Positions 37,483 through 46,743 of a stretch of 64,000 nt of DNA are shown piece after piece. Both the position numbers and the translations under genes were made by a program. The notes beneath the pieces are model-generated. The model saw nothing but the letters and a program-made list of their open reading frames with translations, was not told where the DNA came from and searched no databases. Source of the DNA: Lacimicrobium alkaliphilum (lineage in GTDB: Bacteria; Pseudomonadota; Gammaproteobacteria; Enterobacterales; Alteromonadaceae); the NCBI RefSeq assembly GCF_001466725.1, contig NZ_CP013650.1, positions 3,038,001 through 3,102,000 on the forward strand. The letters run 5' to 3'. Each line of letters begins with the position of its first letter. The first letter of the stretch is position 1.

Positions 37483-38133
37483 GTCGGAATTTATTCCGAC
37501 AAATGCAACAACGCCCACCATTCCGTTGATTGACACTCTTGTCGGATTGAAATCCGACCTACAACAATGGACATAAAATCCGACCTACAGCCATGGACAT
37601 AAACCCCGACCTACCAAAACACGCAAACCTCGTAGGTCGGAATTTATTCCGACACATGCAACAACACCCACCAACGCTGTCGGATTGGCCGACGAGATGC
37701 ATCCCTGCAACGTCGGCATACCGTCCATCCATGGACATAAAATCCGACCTACAGCCATGGATATAGAATCCGACCTACAAAACTCCCGACCACGTAGGTC
37801 GGAATTTATTCCGACAAATGCAACAACGCCCACCATCGCTGTCCGATTGGCCGATGAGATGCGCTATCGCCAACCTCGTAGGTCGGACTTTAGTCCGACA
37901 AATCTAACAACGCCCGCCATCGCTGTCGGATTGACGCTATTGTCGGATTGAAATCCGACCTACAAAACTCCCATCCACGTAGGTCGGAATTTATTCCGAC
38001 AAATCTAACAACACCCACCATCGCTGTCGGATTGGCCGACGAGATGCATCCCTGCAACGTCGGCATACCGTCCATCCATGGACATAAAATCCGACCTACA
38101 ACAATGGACATAAAATCCGATCTACAAAATCTA
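37483..38133 (+). repeat. REP/BIME array downstream of the RAYT gene
   Basis: No gene. Hairpins at 37483-37500, 37541-37558, 37636-37653, 37798-37815, 37882-37899, 37942-37959 and 37983-38000. 74-bp composite units at 37679-37752 and 38026-38099. Three arm types occur in one array, so units have been shuffled. The array runs up to the 3' end of the next gene on the minus strand. Confidence 0.9.
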
Positions 38134-39057
38134 TCAATACAAAGCGTCGAGATCCTTTAATACTCGCCGGTAATGTTCCCCTTCGGCGTCCAACTGATAA
38201 CCGCTGGTAATTTGCCTACCGCGGCGCTGCTTCAGCCAGGCCAGCCATTTGCCCGACTCTGCCAGCGCCTGATCAACCGCCTGCTGGCAACTTTGCATGC
38301 TTAACTCACAACTGCTGATATTGGCGCCTTTAAGGGTATATTCACGGCTGGCAATACAATCCGGCACGATGGCCCAGTCTGACAGTGCCATGGCTTCGAT
38401 ACCCGGCAGGTAAAAGCCTTCGGTTTTATTCGGCAGGGTCAGGGTTACCCGGCTTTCGGCCATAGCCTGATGTACCTGCCGGCGTTCCACAGGTGAGTCA
38501 TGCAGCACCACCGACAAGCCCTTTTGCTGTGCCCACTGGCAAATATCTCTACCCAGCTGCGGCTGCTTGGTGGCCAGAATATACAAATCCTGTGTTTTAC
38601 GCGCCTTAACCTCAGCCATCTGGTAGCCCATCTTAATGGCAATACAGGGGCCGTTGGCGTATGGCTCTATGGCCTGTTTTACCGCTTCAGAAACACATAA
38701 ACGCACTGCGCGATGCTGTAAAAACTGATGCAAAGGATGCTTAGGGTCGCCATGGCGCACATGTTGAATCAGATTGATTTTCACCTGTTTGGGGTCAAAA
38801 AATGGCGCATAGGCCTGCCAGTCCATGCCCGCCAGAAAGGCCACATCGAAGTTATCCGGCCGGTACTGCTGGCTGTAGGTTACCCCTGGCAGATTATCAA
38901 ACAGCTGAGTATTAATGGCAGATTTATTATCCAGAAACAGATCCGGCGCAAAACCTGTGGCTCTGGTGGTATGCAGCAGGTAATCGTGGACTTTCTGATG
39001 GCCGCCGGTATAAGCGTAATACTGGCGATGAAAGGAGATGCTTCGGGTTTGTGTCAT
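38134..39057 (-). CDS. Glycosyltransferase, GT4-like
   Basis: 307 residues. The GT-B-like donor region reads RVTLTLPNKTEGFYLPGIEA with the EGFYLPGIEAMAL helix typical of family-4 enzymes; CIAIKMGYQM and YILATKQPQLGRDIC also fit. Probably adds a sugar in the same surface glycan, acting in the cytosol. It is separated from the left-hand glycan genes by the RAYT repeat block, and it is divergent from the sulfotransferase at 39169. Confidence 0.72.
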   Translation of the reverse strand: MTQTRSISFHRQYYAYTGGHQKVHDYLLHTTRATGFAPDLFLDNKSAINTQLFDNLPGVTYSQQYRPDNFDVAFLAGMDWQAYAPFFDPKQVKINLIQHVRHGDPKHPLHQFLQHRAVRLCVSEAVKQAIEPYANGPCIAIKMGYQMAEVKARKTQDLYILATKQPQLGRDICQWAQQKGLSVVLHDSPVERRQVHQAMAESRVTLTLPNKTEGFYLPGIEAMALSDWAIVPDCIASREYTLKGANISSCELSMQSCQQAVDQALAESGKWLAWLKQRRGRQITSGYQLDAEGEHYRRVLKDLDALY

Positions 39058-39168
39058 GGCCGCAAATCAGATACTCAGGGTCACCTTGCTGAGAACAGGA
39101 TGACAGCAACAAAAATTGTGGTTATGTTAGCTGGCATTTAAGCAGACTTACACAGGTGTTGTCCGACT

Positions 39169-39954
39169 TTGGTCAATTTATTTATTCTCGGCGTACAAAA
39201 AGCCGGCACCTCAGCACTGGCCAATTTTCTTTCTCAGCACCCGGCAGTATATGTGCTCAGGGGTAAAGAAGCGCACGCCTTCGACCACCCTCAGTACGCT
39301 GCTCAGGCAGATAAACAGGCGTTTGTCAGGCGGCAGTTTCAACAGCGTATGCAGGGCTATCAGAACCAGCCTATTGTCTGTGATGCCACGCCGATCACTG
39401 TCTACAAACACGCGTTTTTACAGGATTGCGTGGCCTGGAACCCGGATGCCCGCTATATCCTGATGTTAAGAGATCCGGTTGAACGAGCCATCTCCCACTA
39501 CCAGATGTCGCGGGGTAAAGGCGAAGAGCAGCACTGTATGCTGCTGGCGTTTTTACTCGAACCGTTGCGCTTGTGGCGAGCTCAGAAAAAGCAAAGCTGG
39601 GAATTTGGCTCACCGCTGCGGACTCAGTCTTACCTTAGCCGCGGATGTTACACTCAACAATTGCGAAGGCTGTATCAGTTAGTCCCGGCCTCCAGAGTAT
39701 TGGTGCTGGAACAAAGTGAATTGAAGCAAACTCATCGTCAGACACTGCTGAAAGTTTTTGAATTTCTGGATATTCACCGCCACCCTATTGCCCCGCAAAC
39801 GGTGTTTGCCACCGAAAAGCGCTACCATCACTGGAGTGATCCAATCGCCCGCCTGTACGCAAGACTATTCTTTAAACTGAAAGGTGAAACACCAGCGCGC
39901 TGGCGGCAGCTTATTCAGCACTATCAGCAGGCTCAGATGAAAGCTGGTGACTGA
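39169..39954 (+). CDS. Sulfotransferase (heparan-sulfate type fold)
   Basis: 261 residues. The PAPS loop is VNLFILGVQKAGTSALANFL; the second PAPS region is LMLRDPVERAISHYQMSRGK, a standard Arg-Asp-Pro and Ser pair of carbohydrate sulfotransferases. It likely sulfates a hexosamine or uronic acid position in the surface glycan. The TTG start at 39169 is chosen because it places the fold start correctly; AGG lies about 14 bases away, a weak site. The 3' end overlaps the convergent large gene by 44 bases. Confidence 0.87.
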   Translation: MVNLFILGVQKAGTSALANFLSQHPAVYVLRGKEAHAFDHPQYAAQADKQAFVRRQFQQRMQGYQNQPIVCDATPITVYKHAFLQDCVAWNPDARYILMLRDPVERAISHYQMSRGKGEEQHCMLLAFLLEPLRLWRAQKKQSWEFGSPLRTQSYLSRGCYTQQLRRLYQLVPASRVLVLEQSELKQTHRQTLLKVFEFLDIHRHPIAPQTVFATEKRYHHWSDPIARLYARLFFKLKGETPARWRQLIQHYQQAQMKAGD

Positions 39955-42616
39955 AGGCTAACCGATAACCGCGCGCCACCAGTTTATCGGCAGATAAACC
40001 GACACCAGTCACAGGGTTGCTGATCCAACACATAGAAGTAGGTAAGTGCTGTGCCGGGGATTGCATTAGCGCAGTAACATTCGTGGTTTGGTGAAGCGGA
40101 AACAATGGCGGCACAATAAGCTGCTTTGCTGCGCTCTGGTTGTTACTCAGGTAGCGAGTTAACTGCGGGCACAGCAGGTTATACCATTGCTGCAACAGCC
40201 ACTCAGGTTCAGTGCTGGCCTCTTCGGCGCAATTTCCAGTCTGGTTATGCCGCCAACTCGTAGTTAATAGCCCCAGCCAGTGTGCATCAGCCAATGGGCT
40301 ATCTTCTGACACTTCAATTTCAGCTTGCTCTGGTGCCCCGGTATCTCTGACATTAATCTCAGCCGGTTCTACTTGCGCGGCTTCACAGTACTGCCGTACT
40401 GACTGCTGGCATTGCTCACTGACAAAAACAACCAGCCGGGCCGCAGGTGCTAGCTGGCTAATCAGCGCCAATAACGCCTTACCGGCTTCTGCTTCAGTGA
40501 TCATTACCATCAGAGCCCCCCCTGCACCAATGCAAGAATCACCCGATGACGCATTTTTTTGATTGCGCCAGCCAACGGGCTGGCCAAGCACAAAATCCAC
40601 CACCTCAGCCGGCCAGATACGGCACCACTGCTGATCGATCTTCTCTGCCAGGCAGTCTGCCGCTGTTGGGGTCAGATTGGTCATGGCTTTTTTAAGCCAC
40701 TGGCGGTTATTGCGCAGCACAAAGGCAATACGCCGGTTATGTAAATCCAGCGCCTGGCCCAAGGGTGGATTATCCCGGCTCAGGGCAATAATTTCCTCAT
40801 AGGGTTGTACCGGCGGCTGATACTCACTCAGGCAGGTTTGCTCTGAGGGTTTATTCTCAGTGCTCTGCTGCGCCATAAACTGATTAAACCTGGCCCGGCA
40901 GCGCTTCACCACCGGCTGGTTTGGAGTGAGTTTTTCTGCCTCAAGCAATAATGCTTCGGCTTTATCTGCCTGCCCCTGCTGCAGACAACTGGCCGCCACA
41001 CGGGCCTTTATCACCGGCATATCAGGCGCCAGGGCAAGCGCCTCTGTCAGTGCCTGATGGGCCGCCTGATGCTGGCCGATACTACGGTAAAAATCCCCCA
41101 GGCCTACCAGCGTATCAACACTATACTCTCTGCACAGCGCCTTTATCCTGAAACACTCGGCCAGTTCGTTCTCTTCCTGCTGCCCGGCAAGTTGGGCCAG
41201 GGCCGTCAGCTCACTGGCAGCATCAACAGAGCGAAATAACAGCAGCTCTGTTAGGGCCTGATGCAATGCTGGCCTTTTCAGCCGCTGTAATGCATGTAAA
41301 AGCTGTGGCCAATCTGCCTGCAGTAAATGCTCAAACTGCAATTGCTGCGCAAACTCCGTTCGCGGATGCAGTGAAAACGGGTTGGCTTTCGGCAGGCTGT
41401 GATCGGGCTTGCTATGCCAGCAGCAGTCATTTTCAGTAAATAACTGCCAGCGCTCAATCTGCCAGTGGCCGGCACTGGCATACATGGCCCTGAATTTACT
41501 TAACCGGGTTAAATGTAAATAACCGGCGCCATGGGCCAGTTTTGCCAGTGACTGAAAATAGTCCTCGGTGCCCTGATTAAAGGGTCGCCTGAATATTTGT
41601 AAAAAAGGCACTTCACTGATAAGGCGCTCTGGTACCCCGGCAATTACGCCCAGTGCCTCTTGCCAGCTAAGCTCTGTCAGATTGTACTGCGGGGCTGGTG
41701 ACTTATCGGCTTCTGGCTGACCTGGGCCGCCTTTACATTCAATGCCCAGCATTTGCACCCCGGCAAACACCTTGGGCGGGGCGATATCCGGTGCCTGCGG
41801 TGCGGGCACATCGGCCTGTTGTTGCAAGGCCTGCCAAAGAGAATCCAGTGACTGTTGCTGGCCTTGTTCCAGCATCGCCAGCACCGCAGGTGAAACCTTG
41901 TCTGTCATTAACCCCGGTTTAAAGGTATCGGCTTTTAAGCAGATCTGTGGCAGGCCGATTTTAGCCGCCACCTGAGTAGCCTGTTGATTGTCAGCCACAA
42001 AACCTTCCTGGGCAATCAACAGGCAGTGCTGCGGGTAACGCTGATAAAAATTCAGCAGGCGCTGATTGCTGGCCTGCCACATGGCAAAAGCCAGCTGTGG
42101 CTGCTGCCAGAAGCTGAAATTCACCTTATTGGTGGCCACATCGGCGCGGCCGTTAACCAGATGGCGGCTGGCCCGGTTAAGCAAAGACTGTGCTGCAGTG
42201 GCCCAGTGCCGATACAGCAGAATACATCGCAGACGACCCTGCCCGGCCTCACGCCAGTCTTCAAGATAAAACACGGCACGGGGATCTTTTACCCCGGATA
42301 ACTCACCGCCCGGGTGTTTGTCGCTCAGATAGCGGCGGATATAGTTCACCGCCCACACCGGTTTAATCAGGGGCCTTTGATCGTAAAAGCGCCAGTCGCT
42401 GTTATTCAATGCCAGTAACTGATCGTGCATACGCACCGCTGGCATATCTTCCACATGGCCTAAAGGGTTACTGAAACTGGCGCCCATCAGTTCGCCGCCC
42501 ATATTCAATCCGCCCCGGGCCAATGACTGCGCCACCAGCGAGGTACCGCTGCGATGAAAGCCGGTACATAAATAAAAGGGTGTGGTCGACTGGGATAACT
42601 GTTCAGATTCTGACAT
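39911..42616 (-). CDS. Large sulfotransferase with TPR-like and unknown C-terminal parts
   Basis: 901 residues. The N-terminal domain (about 1-270) is a sulfotransferase: LCTGFHRSGTSLVAQSL is the PAPS loop, and LLYRHWATAAQSLLNRASRH the second contact. Residues of about 490-610 are helical with TPR-like spacing (ALTEALALAPDMPVIKARV, LLLEAEKLTPNQPVVKRCRA). The last 300 residues (from about VQPYEEIIALSRDNPPLGQA) match nothing I recognise. Composition (Gln/Leu/Ala-rich) suggests a protein-interaction scaffold around the catalytic domain. The start at 42616 has no rival. Confidence 0.75.
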   Translation of the reverse strand: MSESEQLSQSTTPFYLCTGFHRSGTSLVAQSLARGGLNMGGELMGASFSNPLGHVEDMPAVRMHDQLLALNNSDWRFYDQRPLIKPVWAVNYIRRYLSDKHPGGELSGVKDPRAVFYLEDWREAGQGRLRCILLYRHWATAAQSLLNRASRHLVNGRADVATNKVNFSFWQQPQLAFAMWQASNQRLLNFYQRYPQHCLLIAQEGFVADNQQATQVAAKIGLPQICLKADTFKPGLMTDKVSPAVLAMLEQGQQQSLDSLWQALQQQADVPAPQAPDIAPPKVFAGVQMLGIECKGGPGQPEADKSPAPQYNLTELSWQEALGVIAGVPERLISEVPFLQIFRRPFNQGTEDYFQSLAKLAHGAGYLHLTRLSKFRAMYASAGHWQIERWQLFTENDCCWHSKPDHSLPKANPFSLHPRTEFAQQLQFEHLLQADWPQLLHALQRLKRPALHQALTELLLFRSVDAASELTALAQLAGQQEENELAECFRIKALCREYSVDTLVGLGDFYRSIGQHQAAHQALTEALALAPDMPVIKARVAASCLQQGQADKAEALLLEAEKLTPNQPVVKRCRARFNQFMAQQSTENKPSEQTCLSEYQPPVQPYEEIIALSRDNPPLGQALDLHNRRIAFVLRNNRQWLKKAMTNLTPTAADCLAEKIDQQWCRIWPAEVVDFVLGQPVGWRNQKNASSGDSCIGAGGALMVMITEAEAGKALLALISQLAPAARLVVFVSEQCQQSVRQYCEAAQVEPAEINVRDTGAPEQAEIEVSEDSPLADAHWLGLLTTSWRHNQTGNCAEEASTEPEWLLQQWYNLLCPQLTRYLSNNQSAAKQLIVPPLFPLHQTTNVTALMQSPAQHLPTSMCWISNPVTGVGLSADKLVARGYRLAFSHQLSSEPADSAE

Positions 42617-42940
42617 AGGCAGGCTTTAAATTTTCATTGGTGATACGGCTAAGAGTTTTCCCTGATTATCAATCAGATAGTGGCATTATGATTGAGAGCA
42701 CGCAGTAAATCCATACATGGAGGCAGCGCTTTGTTATTTCACTATTAGCGCATAGCCCGCAAGTCTGGCAGAATGCTGCCCCATTAACGAGAAAATACCA
42801 ATGCAATGCTTATCAACGGCTTATGCAAAATCGTTTTGGCGCTCAATGAGGCTAAAATGAATCGTTGCCCGGACATCAGACATACTCAACCATACTGAGC
42901 TAAAGGACACTCAGGGATCATTCAGGAACACAGATCGAAT
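42617..42940 (+). other. Intergenic gap without recognisable feature
   Basis: 324 bases between divergent genes. It carries no hairpin repeats of the local families, which is unusual for a gap of this size here. No confident promoter, RNA gene or ORF could be assigned; a promoter for each flanking gene is expected within it. Confidence 0.5.
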
Positions 42941-43693
42941 ATGACCAAGCTGATAAAAATTTATGGGGAAAGAAACACCAATACCAACTATATGAGCAGA
43001 CTTATTCAGCTGAACCTGAATATTGAAGAAATTCCCGGAGTGGCGCCGCCATATATCAGGAAACTTCAGAGGGCTTTACCTGGTAAAGAGTGTGTTCGGG
43101 ATATGTACTTTTACCTTACCTACAGGAAAAACCTGGGATGGAAGCATACCTGTGCCAAGACAGAAGATGAACTCAGGAAGTATAAAGTTGTTAACACTGA
43201 TTTGGTTTTTCTGACTATTACCAAAAATCCATACTCCTGGCTGCTGTCTTTATACAGAAAGCCATACCATCAGTATTACGCTAAAAAACAGACCTTTGAA
43301 TCTTTTCTCCAACATCAATGGAGAACAATTGGCAGAGATAACATAAAAACTGACCTGAAAAACCCAATCGAGCTCTGGAACATCAAGAATAAATCCTATC
43401 TTCGGCTGAATAACGACAATACCGTGCGCACAAAAACTGAAGATATTTTCAAAGATCCGCGCGCAATTATAGACAACATAAGTGAAAGACACGCTGTCGA
43501 AAAAAAGTCAGAAAAATTTATCAACCATTTCAGGTCTACAAAAGATAAGAAAAAGACATTCGCTTACTACAGAGATTACTACCTGTCAGAAAAGTGGCGG
43601 GAAGACTTATCACCAGCAGCAATAGCGATTATTAATAAACACTTAGATAAAGATCTTATGGACTACTACAAGTACGAGATCCTTTCTTGCTAA
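42941..43693 (+). CDS. Sulfotransferase-like protein with atypical P-loop, A+T-rich
   Basis: 250 residues. The opening KIYGERNTNTNYMSRLIQLN resembles the GERN-(S/T)GT-xY loop of a small sulfotransferase group, but the usual Gly is Asn here. TITKNPYSWLLSLYRKPYHQ looks like the second PAPS-contact helix with Arg replaced by Lys. The C-terminal half is Lys/Asp-rich. A good candidate for horizontal transfer, being markedly A+T-richer than the flanks. Activity cannot be assumed, given the altered loop. Confidence 0.6.
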   Translation: MTKLIKIYGERNTNTNYMSRLIQLNLNIEEIPGVAPPYIRKLQRALPGKECVRDMYFYLTYRKNLGWKHTCAKTEDELRKYKVVNTDLVFLTITKNPYSWLLSLYRKPYHQYYAKKQTFESFLQHQWRTIGRDNIKTDLKNPIELWNIKNKSYLRLNNDNTVRTKTEDIFKDPRAIIDNISERHAVEKKSEKFINHFRSTKDKKKTFAYYRDYYLSEKWREDLSPAAIAIINKHLDKDLMDYYKYEILSC

Positions 43694-44136
43694 AGCACAG
43701 AGCACTACAGTAAACCCCTGCCCCGCTGTCGGACTGGCCGACGAGATGCATCCCTGCAACGTCGGCATACCGTCCATCCATGGACATAAAGTCCGACCTA
43801 CACGCAACGTAGGTCGGGATTTATCCCGACAAATGCAACAACACCCACCATCCCGTCGAATTGAAATCCGACCTACAAATGTGGACATAAACTCCGACCT
43901 ACCACAACGCACTATCCTCGTAGGTCGGAATTTATTCCGACAAATATAACAACACCCACCATCGTTGTCGGGTTGAAACCCGACCTACAACATGAACATA
44001 AAATCCGACCTACACCAGCTCCCAACCATCCTGCCGGATGTAGGTCGGAAAGCGAATACAGGGACGTATTGTATCGCGAACCTAAGGATGGAACTTATCC
44101 CGACAAATGCCTTAAACCCTGTTTCCAGCTTTTATG
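43694..44136 (+). repeat. REP/BIME block between sulfotransferase genes
   Basis: No gene. A 74-bp composite unit is at 43728-43801. Hairpins at 43813-43830 (GTCGGGATTTATCCCGAC, a stem variant with G:C in place of A:T) and 43924-43941 (GTCGGAATTTATTCCGAC). At about 44041 a longer variant with GGTCGGAAAGCGAATACAGG recurs at about 61525, suggesting a second element type inserted in the same family. Confidence 0.85.
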
Positions 44137-44961
44137 TTACAGCCCACACTGCCGCAACCGCGCGGCAATATCCTCAGTGCTGTAATGCCCATAAAAATCC
44201 GCTGCCAGCAACTCAGCTTTAATGCTACCAAGCTCCTGTAACACCTCTGGGGCAAACTGCCGCTGTTGCGGGGTAAGAGCCTGGCGAGAGATAGCCGGCA
44301 AACCTAACGCCTTATCCAGCGTGGACCCATTGCTGGCAAGTATATCTTCATAGCGCAATACCTTAAGACCGTACTGGTGAAACTGATACATAAACCACTT
44401 GTAAATCCGCCACTGGCGGCGAATTCTGGAAGGCTCTGCCGCCAGCTCTGCCGCCAGTCTGGTGGCAAAGCGTTCACCGGCGGGAATACGGCCACGGTTT
44501 ACCGGCAAATCCACCGTCAGCCAGGATAACAACACATCCACCGGATTACGTACTATAGCGGTAACAGCAAATTCGGCACTAAGCTGCCCCAATAACGCCG
44601 TAAACAACGCGTTTTGCTTAACTACCAGTTGATAACTACCGGGAACGCGTTTTGGCAATAGTACCTGCCCCCGTCTGGCCACCACCTGGCGGATACCATC
44701 AGAAGTTTGCTGGCCGACCGGGTTATCTATCTCCAGCCCGCCCTTATCGCCGTGTTCAAAAGGCAGACCATTCTCAATCGCATGCTGAAAACCGGCTATC
44801 TGCTTGCAAATATAAGCCAACGCCATATTGGCATCGGCGTTTTTGACTATCGCCGCTGGATTAATCGGTTCATGCAGGGCAATCACCTCTTCGCGCTGGT
44901 TTAGCAGCTTGCAGCAAAGGGTGGTGCCTGAGCGGGGAATGCCGGTGATGAGTTGTATCAT
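44137..44961 (-). CDS. Sulfotransferase
   Basis: 274 residues. MIQLITGIPRSGTTLCCKLL is the PAPS loop at the very N-terminus; AIVRNPVDVLLSWLTVDLPV gives the second contact (Arg-Asn-Pro). LKVLRYEDILASNGSTLDKAL is the usual later acidic motif of this fold. Target unknown; glycan or protein tyrosine are both possible. It lies 14 bases downstream of the TPR-sulfotransferase, so the two are probably co-transcribed. Confidence 0.87.
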   Translation of the reverse strand: MIQLITGIPRSGTTLCCKLLNQREEVIALHEPINPAAIVKNADANMALAYICKQIAGFQHAIENGLPFEHGDKGGLEIDNPVGQQTSDGIRQVVARRGQVLLPKRVPGSYQLVVKQNALFTALLGQLSAEFAVTAIVRNPVDVLLSWLTVDLPVNRGRIPAGERFATRLAAELAAEPSRIRRQWRIYKWFMYQFHQYGLKVLRYEDILASNGSTLDKALGLPAISRQALTPQQRQFAPEVLQELGSIKAELLAADFYGHYSTEDIAARLRQCGL

Positions 44962-44975
44962 TTTATTCAGCTAAT

Positions 44976-46688
44976 TCAGATGTCAGCGGTATAGCCATAC
45001 TTTTCAATATAAGGCCGCACAATATCAATATGAGGTGCTATATAGTCTCTATAGTTCAGCCACCTTTGAGTCGCGGTTTTATATATCTCCTGGCGCACCT
45101 GAGAGCCCGAAGGTGTAGTAATAACCCCTGACTGAGCTCGCTTGTTAAAGTTCATGTATGAGTCTTTATCCGCAGCAATACCAATAAATTTCAGCACTGA
45201 CTCAATCTGATTCTCAAAGTCATTGACAAGATCCTCATACTTTATCTGATACTCATCCCATTCCATATATTTACGGAACCCATCATAGAGTTCAAAAGTG
45301 TCCCTATAGCGTTCAAAACTGGCTTTCCAGTCGCTGAAGTCGATCGTATGTTGGCTGATAGCAAAGTTCTGCATATAACAACTGAGGATACAATCCAATG
45401 GATGTCGCAACGCAAGAATAATTTTTGCATCCGGAAACAACTTTTTAATCAACGGCAGACGAATCTGATTGATAGGATTTTTATCAATCAACACATCGAA
45501 TTGCTCTAATGAGTCATAACGGCAGTTTTTTGCCACCGAATCAAAATAATGATTTCTGAGATCATCCAGATAGCCGTCAGAAAAATCATTTAAATCATGA
45601 GGATAAGAATAACCGTCAAGAATCATTTTAACTTTGACGTCATCCAACATCGGGCGCTCTGGCAGAGCTATGATTTTATTTTGAGAATCAAGAACATTTT
45701 CCAGTAACGTAGTGCCAGAGCGCGGGAAACCAACCAGAAAAAACATTCGAAGAGGAGGTTTATAAGATTCTTCAGAAAACTTCACTGAGGTAAAGCGGGC
45801 AAAATCCTTTAATTCATTGCCCTTATTCTTTGAAGCTTCGACAGTTTGTCTGGTGAGCTTGTTCATCTGGGTAAAGCTCGAAAAGGCCATAGAGTAATCT
45901 TTATGCGTATCATAAATTTTCCCCAGAAGAACATAGTAGCGTTTTAAGGAGCGTTCATCTTTGAGTTGTTTAGGATAAAAAGAACTCAAAATTTCAAAAC
46001 TTTCCTGAGCTTGCCCTTGTTTATACAGCTTGCTTGCCTGCAGCACTTTTACAGAATAGGGATCTGCCCCTCTTTCAAGCGCCTTATTCAGACTATTGCT
46101 GTAATCAAGTATTGTGGTGGACTCCACTTGCGCATAAACGCTCAAAATTTCCGGGCCACTCAGTTCGTTGATCCGCCCTTCAAACTGTCGCAGATGATAA
46201 TTAACTTTATCAATAGCACCTCTGGCAATCGCGATATCCAACAATATATGCATACACTTAACAGTGTAGGTCTTATAGACTATCAACTTGGCACATAACG
46301 CTTCACACAGATCGTATTCTCTTAGCTGATAATGTAGATTTGCAAGACTGAATCGCCAGTCAATATTGTTACTCGGTGGCACCAGATCAATGGCTCTTTT
46401 CAGATGCTCTTTGGCATCTTTATATTGTCTTTGGAACTTACAGGCCGCATGCAGATTATAATAAATATTGGCCTTGGCGGTATTATCCGGAGCCAGCGGC
46501 AGCGCCTTTAGAAACACCTCTTTTGCTCTGACGTGAAGCTTCAGGGACGCCAGGCTCGCGGCCTGTAACTCCAGGCTTGCAAAAGATTGCTTTGATCTTG
46601 ATTTATTGATCTTTTCAACAATAGACAGAGCCTGCTTATATTTTTTGTTCTGAAAAGCCTGCCGGGCCTTAGCTATCTTTTCGTTCAT
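44976..46688 (-). CDS. TPR-sulfotransferase fusion
   Basis: 570 residues. About 1-290 are TPR-like helices (KARQAFQNKKYKQALSIVEK, YYNLHAACKFQRQYKDAKEH, FSLANLHYQLREYDLCEALC). Then a sulfotransferase domain starts with FFLVGFPRSGTTLLENVLDS and has ILALRHPLDCILSCYMQNFA as second PAPS contact and YEDLVNDF later. TPR-sulfotransferases of this layout are common in proteobacteria and have been compared with tyrosylprotein sulfotransferases, but acceptors are unknown. It lies directly downstream of the two exported proteins on the same strand. A+T-richer than average. Confidence 0.85.
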   Translation of the reverse strand: MNEKIAKARQAFQNKKYKQALSIVEKINKSRSKQSFASLELQAASLASLKLHVRAKEVFLKALPLAPDNTAKANIYYNLHAACKFQRQYKDAKEHLKRAIDLVPPSNNIDWRFSLANLHYQLREYDLCEALCAKLIVYKTYTVKCMHILLDIAIARGAIDKVNYHLRQFEGRINELSGPEILSVYAQVESTTILDYSNSLNKALERGADPYSVKVLQASKLYKQGQAQESFEILSSFYPKQLKDERSLKRYYVLLGKIYDTHKDYSMAFSSFTQMNKLTRQTVEASKNKGNELKDFARFTSVKFSEESYKPPLRMFFLVGFPRSGTTLLENVLDSQNKIIALPERPMLDDVKVKMILDGYSYPHDLNDFSDGYLDDLRNHYFDSVAKNCRYDSLEQFDVLIDKNPINQIRLPLIKKLFPDAKIILALRHPLDCILSCYMQNFAISQHTIDFSDWKASFERYRDTFELYDGFRKYMEWDEYQIKYEDLVNDFENQIESVLKFIGIAADKDSYMNFNKRAQSGVITTPSGSQVRQEIYKTATQRWLNYRDYIAPHIDIVRPYIEKYGYTADI

Positions 46689-46743
46689 GCTGTTCCTGAG
46701 TTATTTCTTGCCAGAACATTTTTATCCGGACAAAGGCTGATAT

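Noticed and set aside
36497..38133. CRISPR array
   Set aside because: Units are palindromes of variable spacing, with repeated rather than unique spacers and no cas genes.
43746..44222. Short frames such as those beginning MHPCNVGIPSIHGH at several places
   Set aside because: The same peptide arises from every copy of the 74-bp repeat and is never associated with a start signal.
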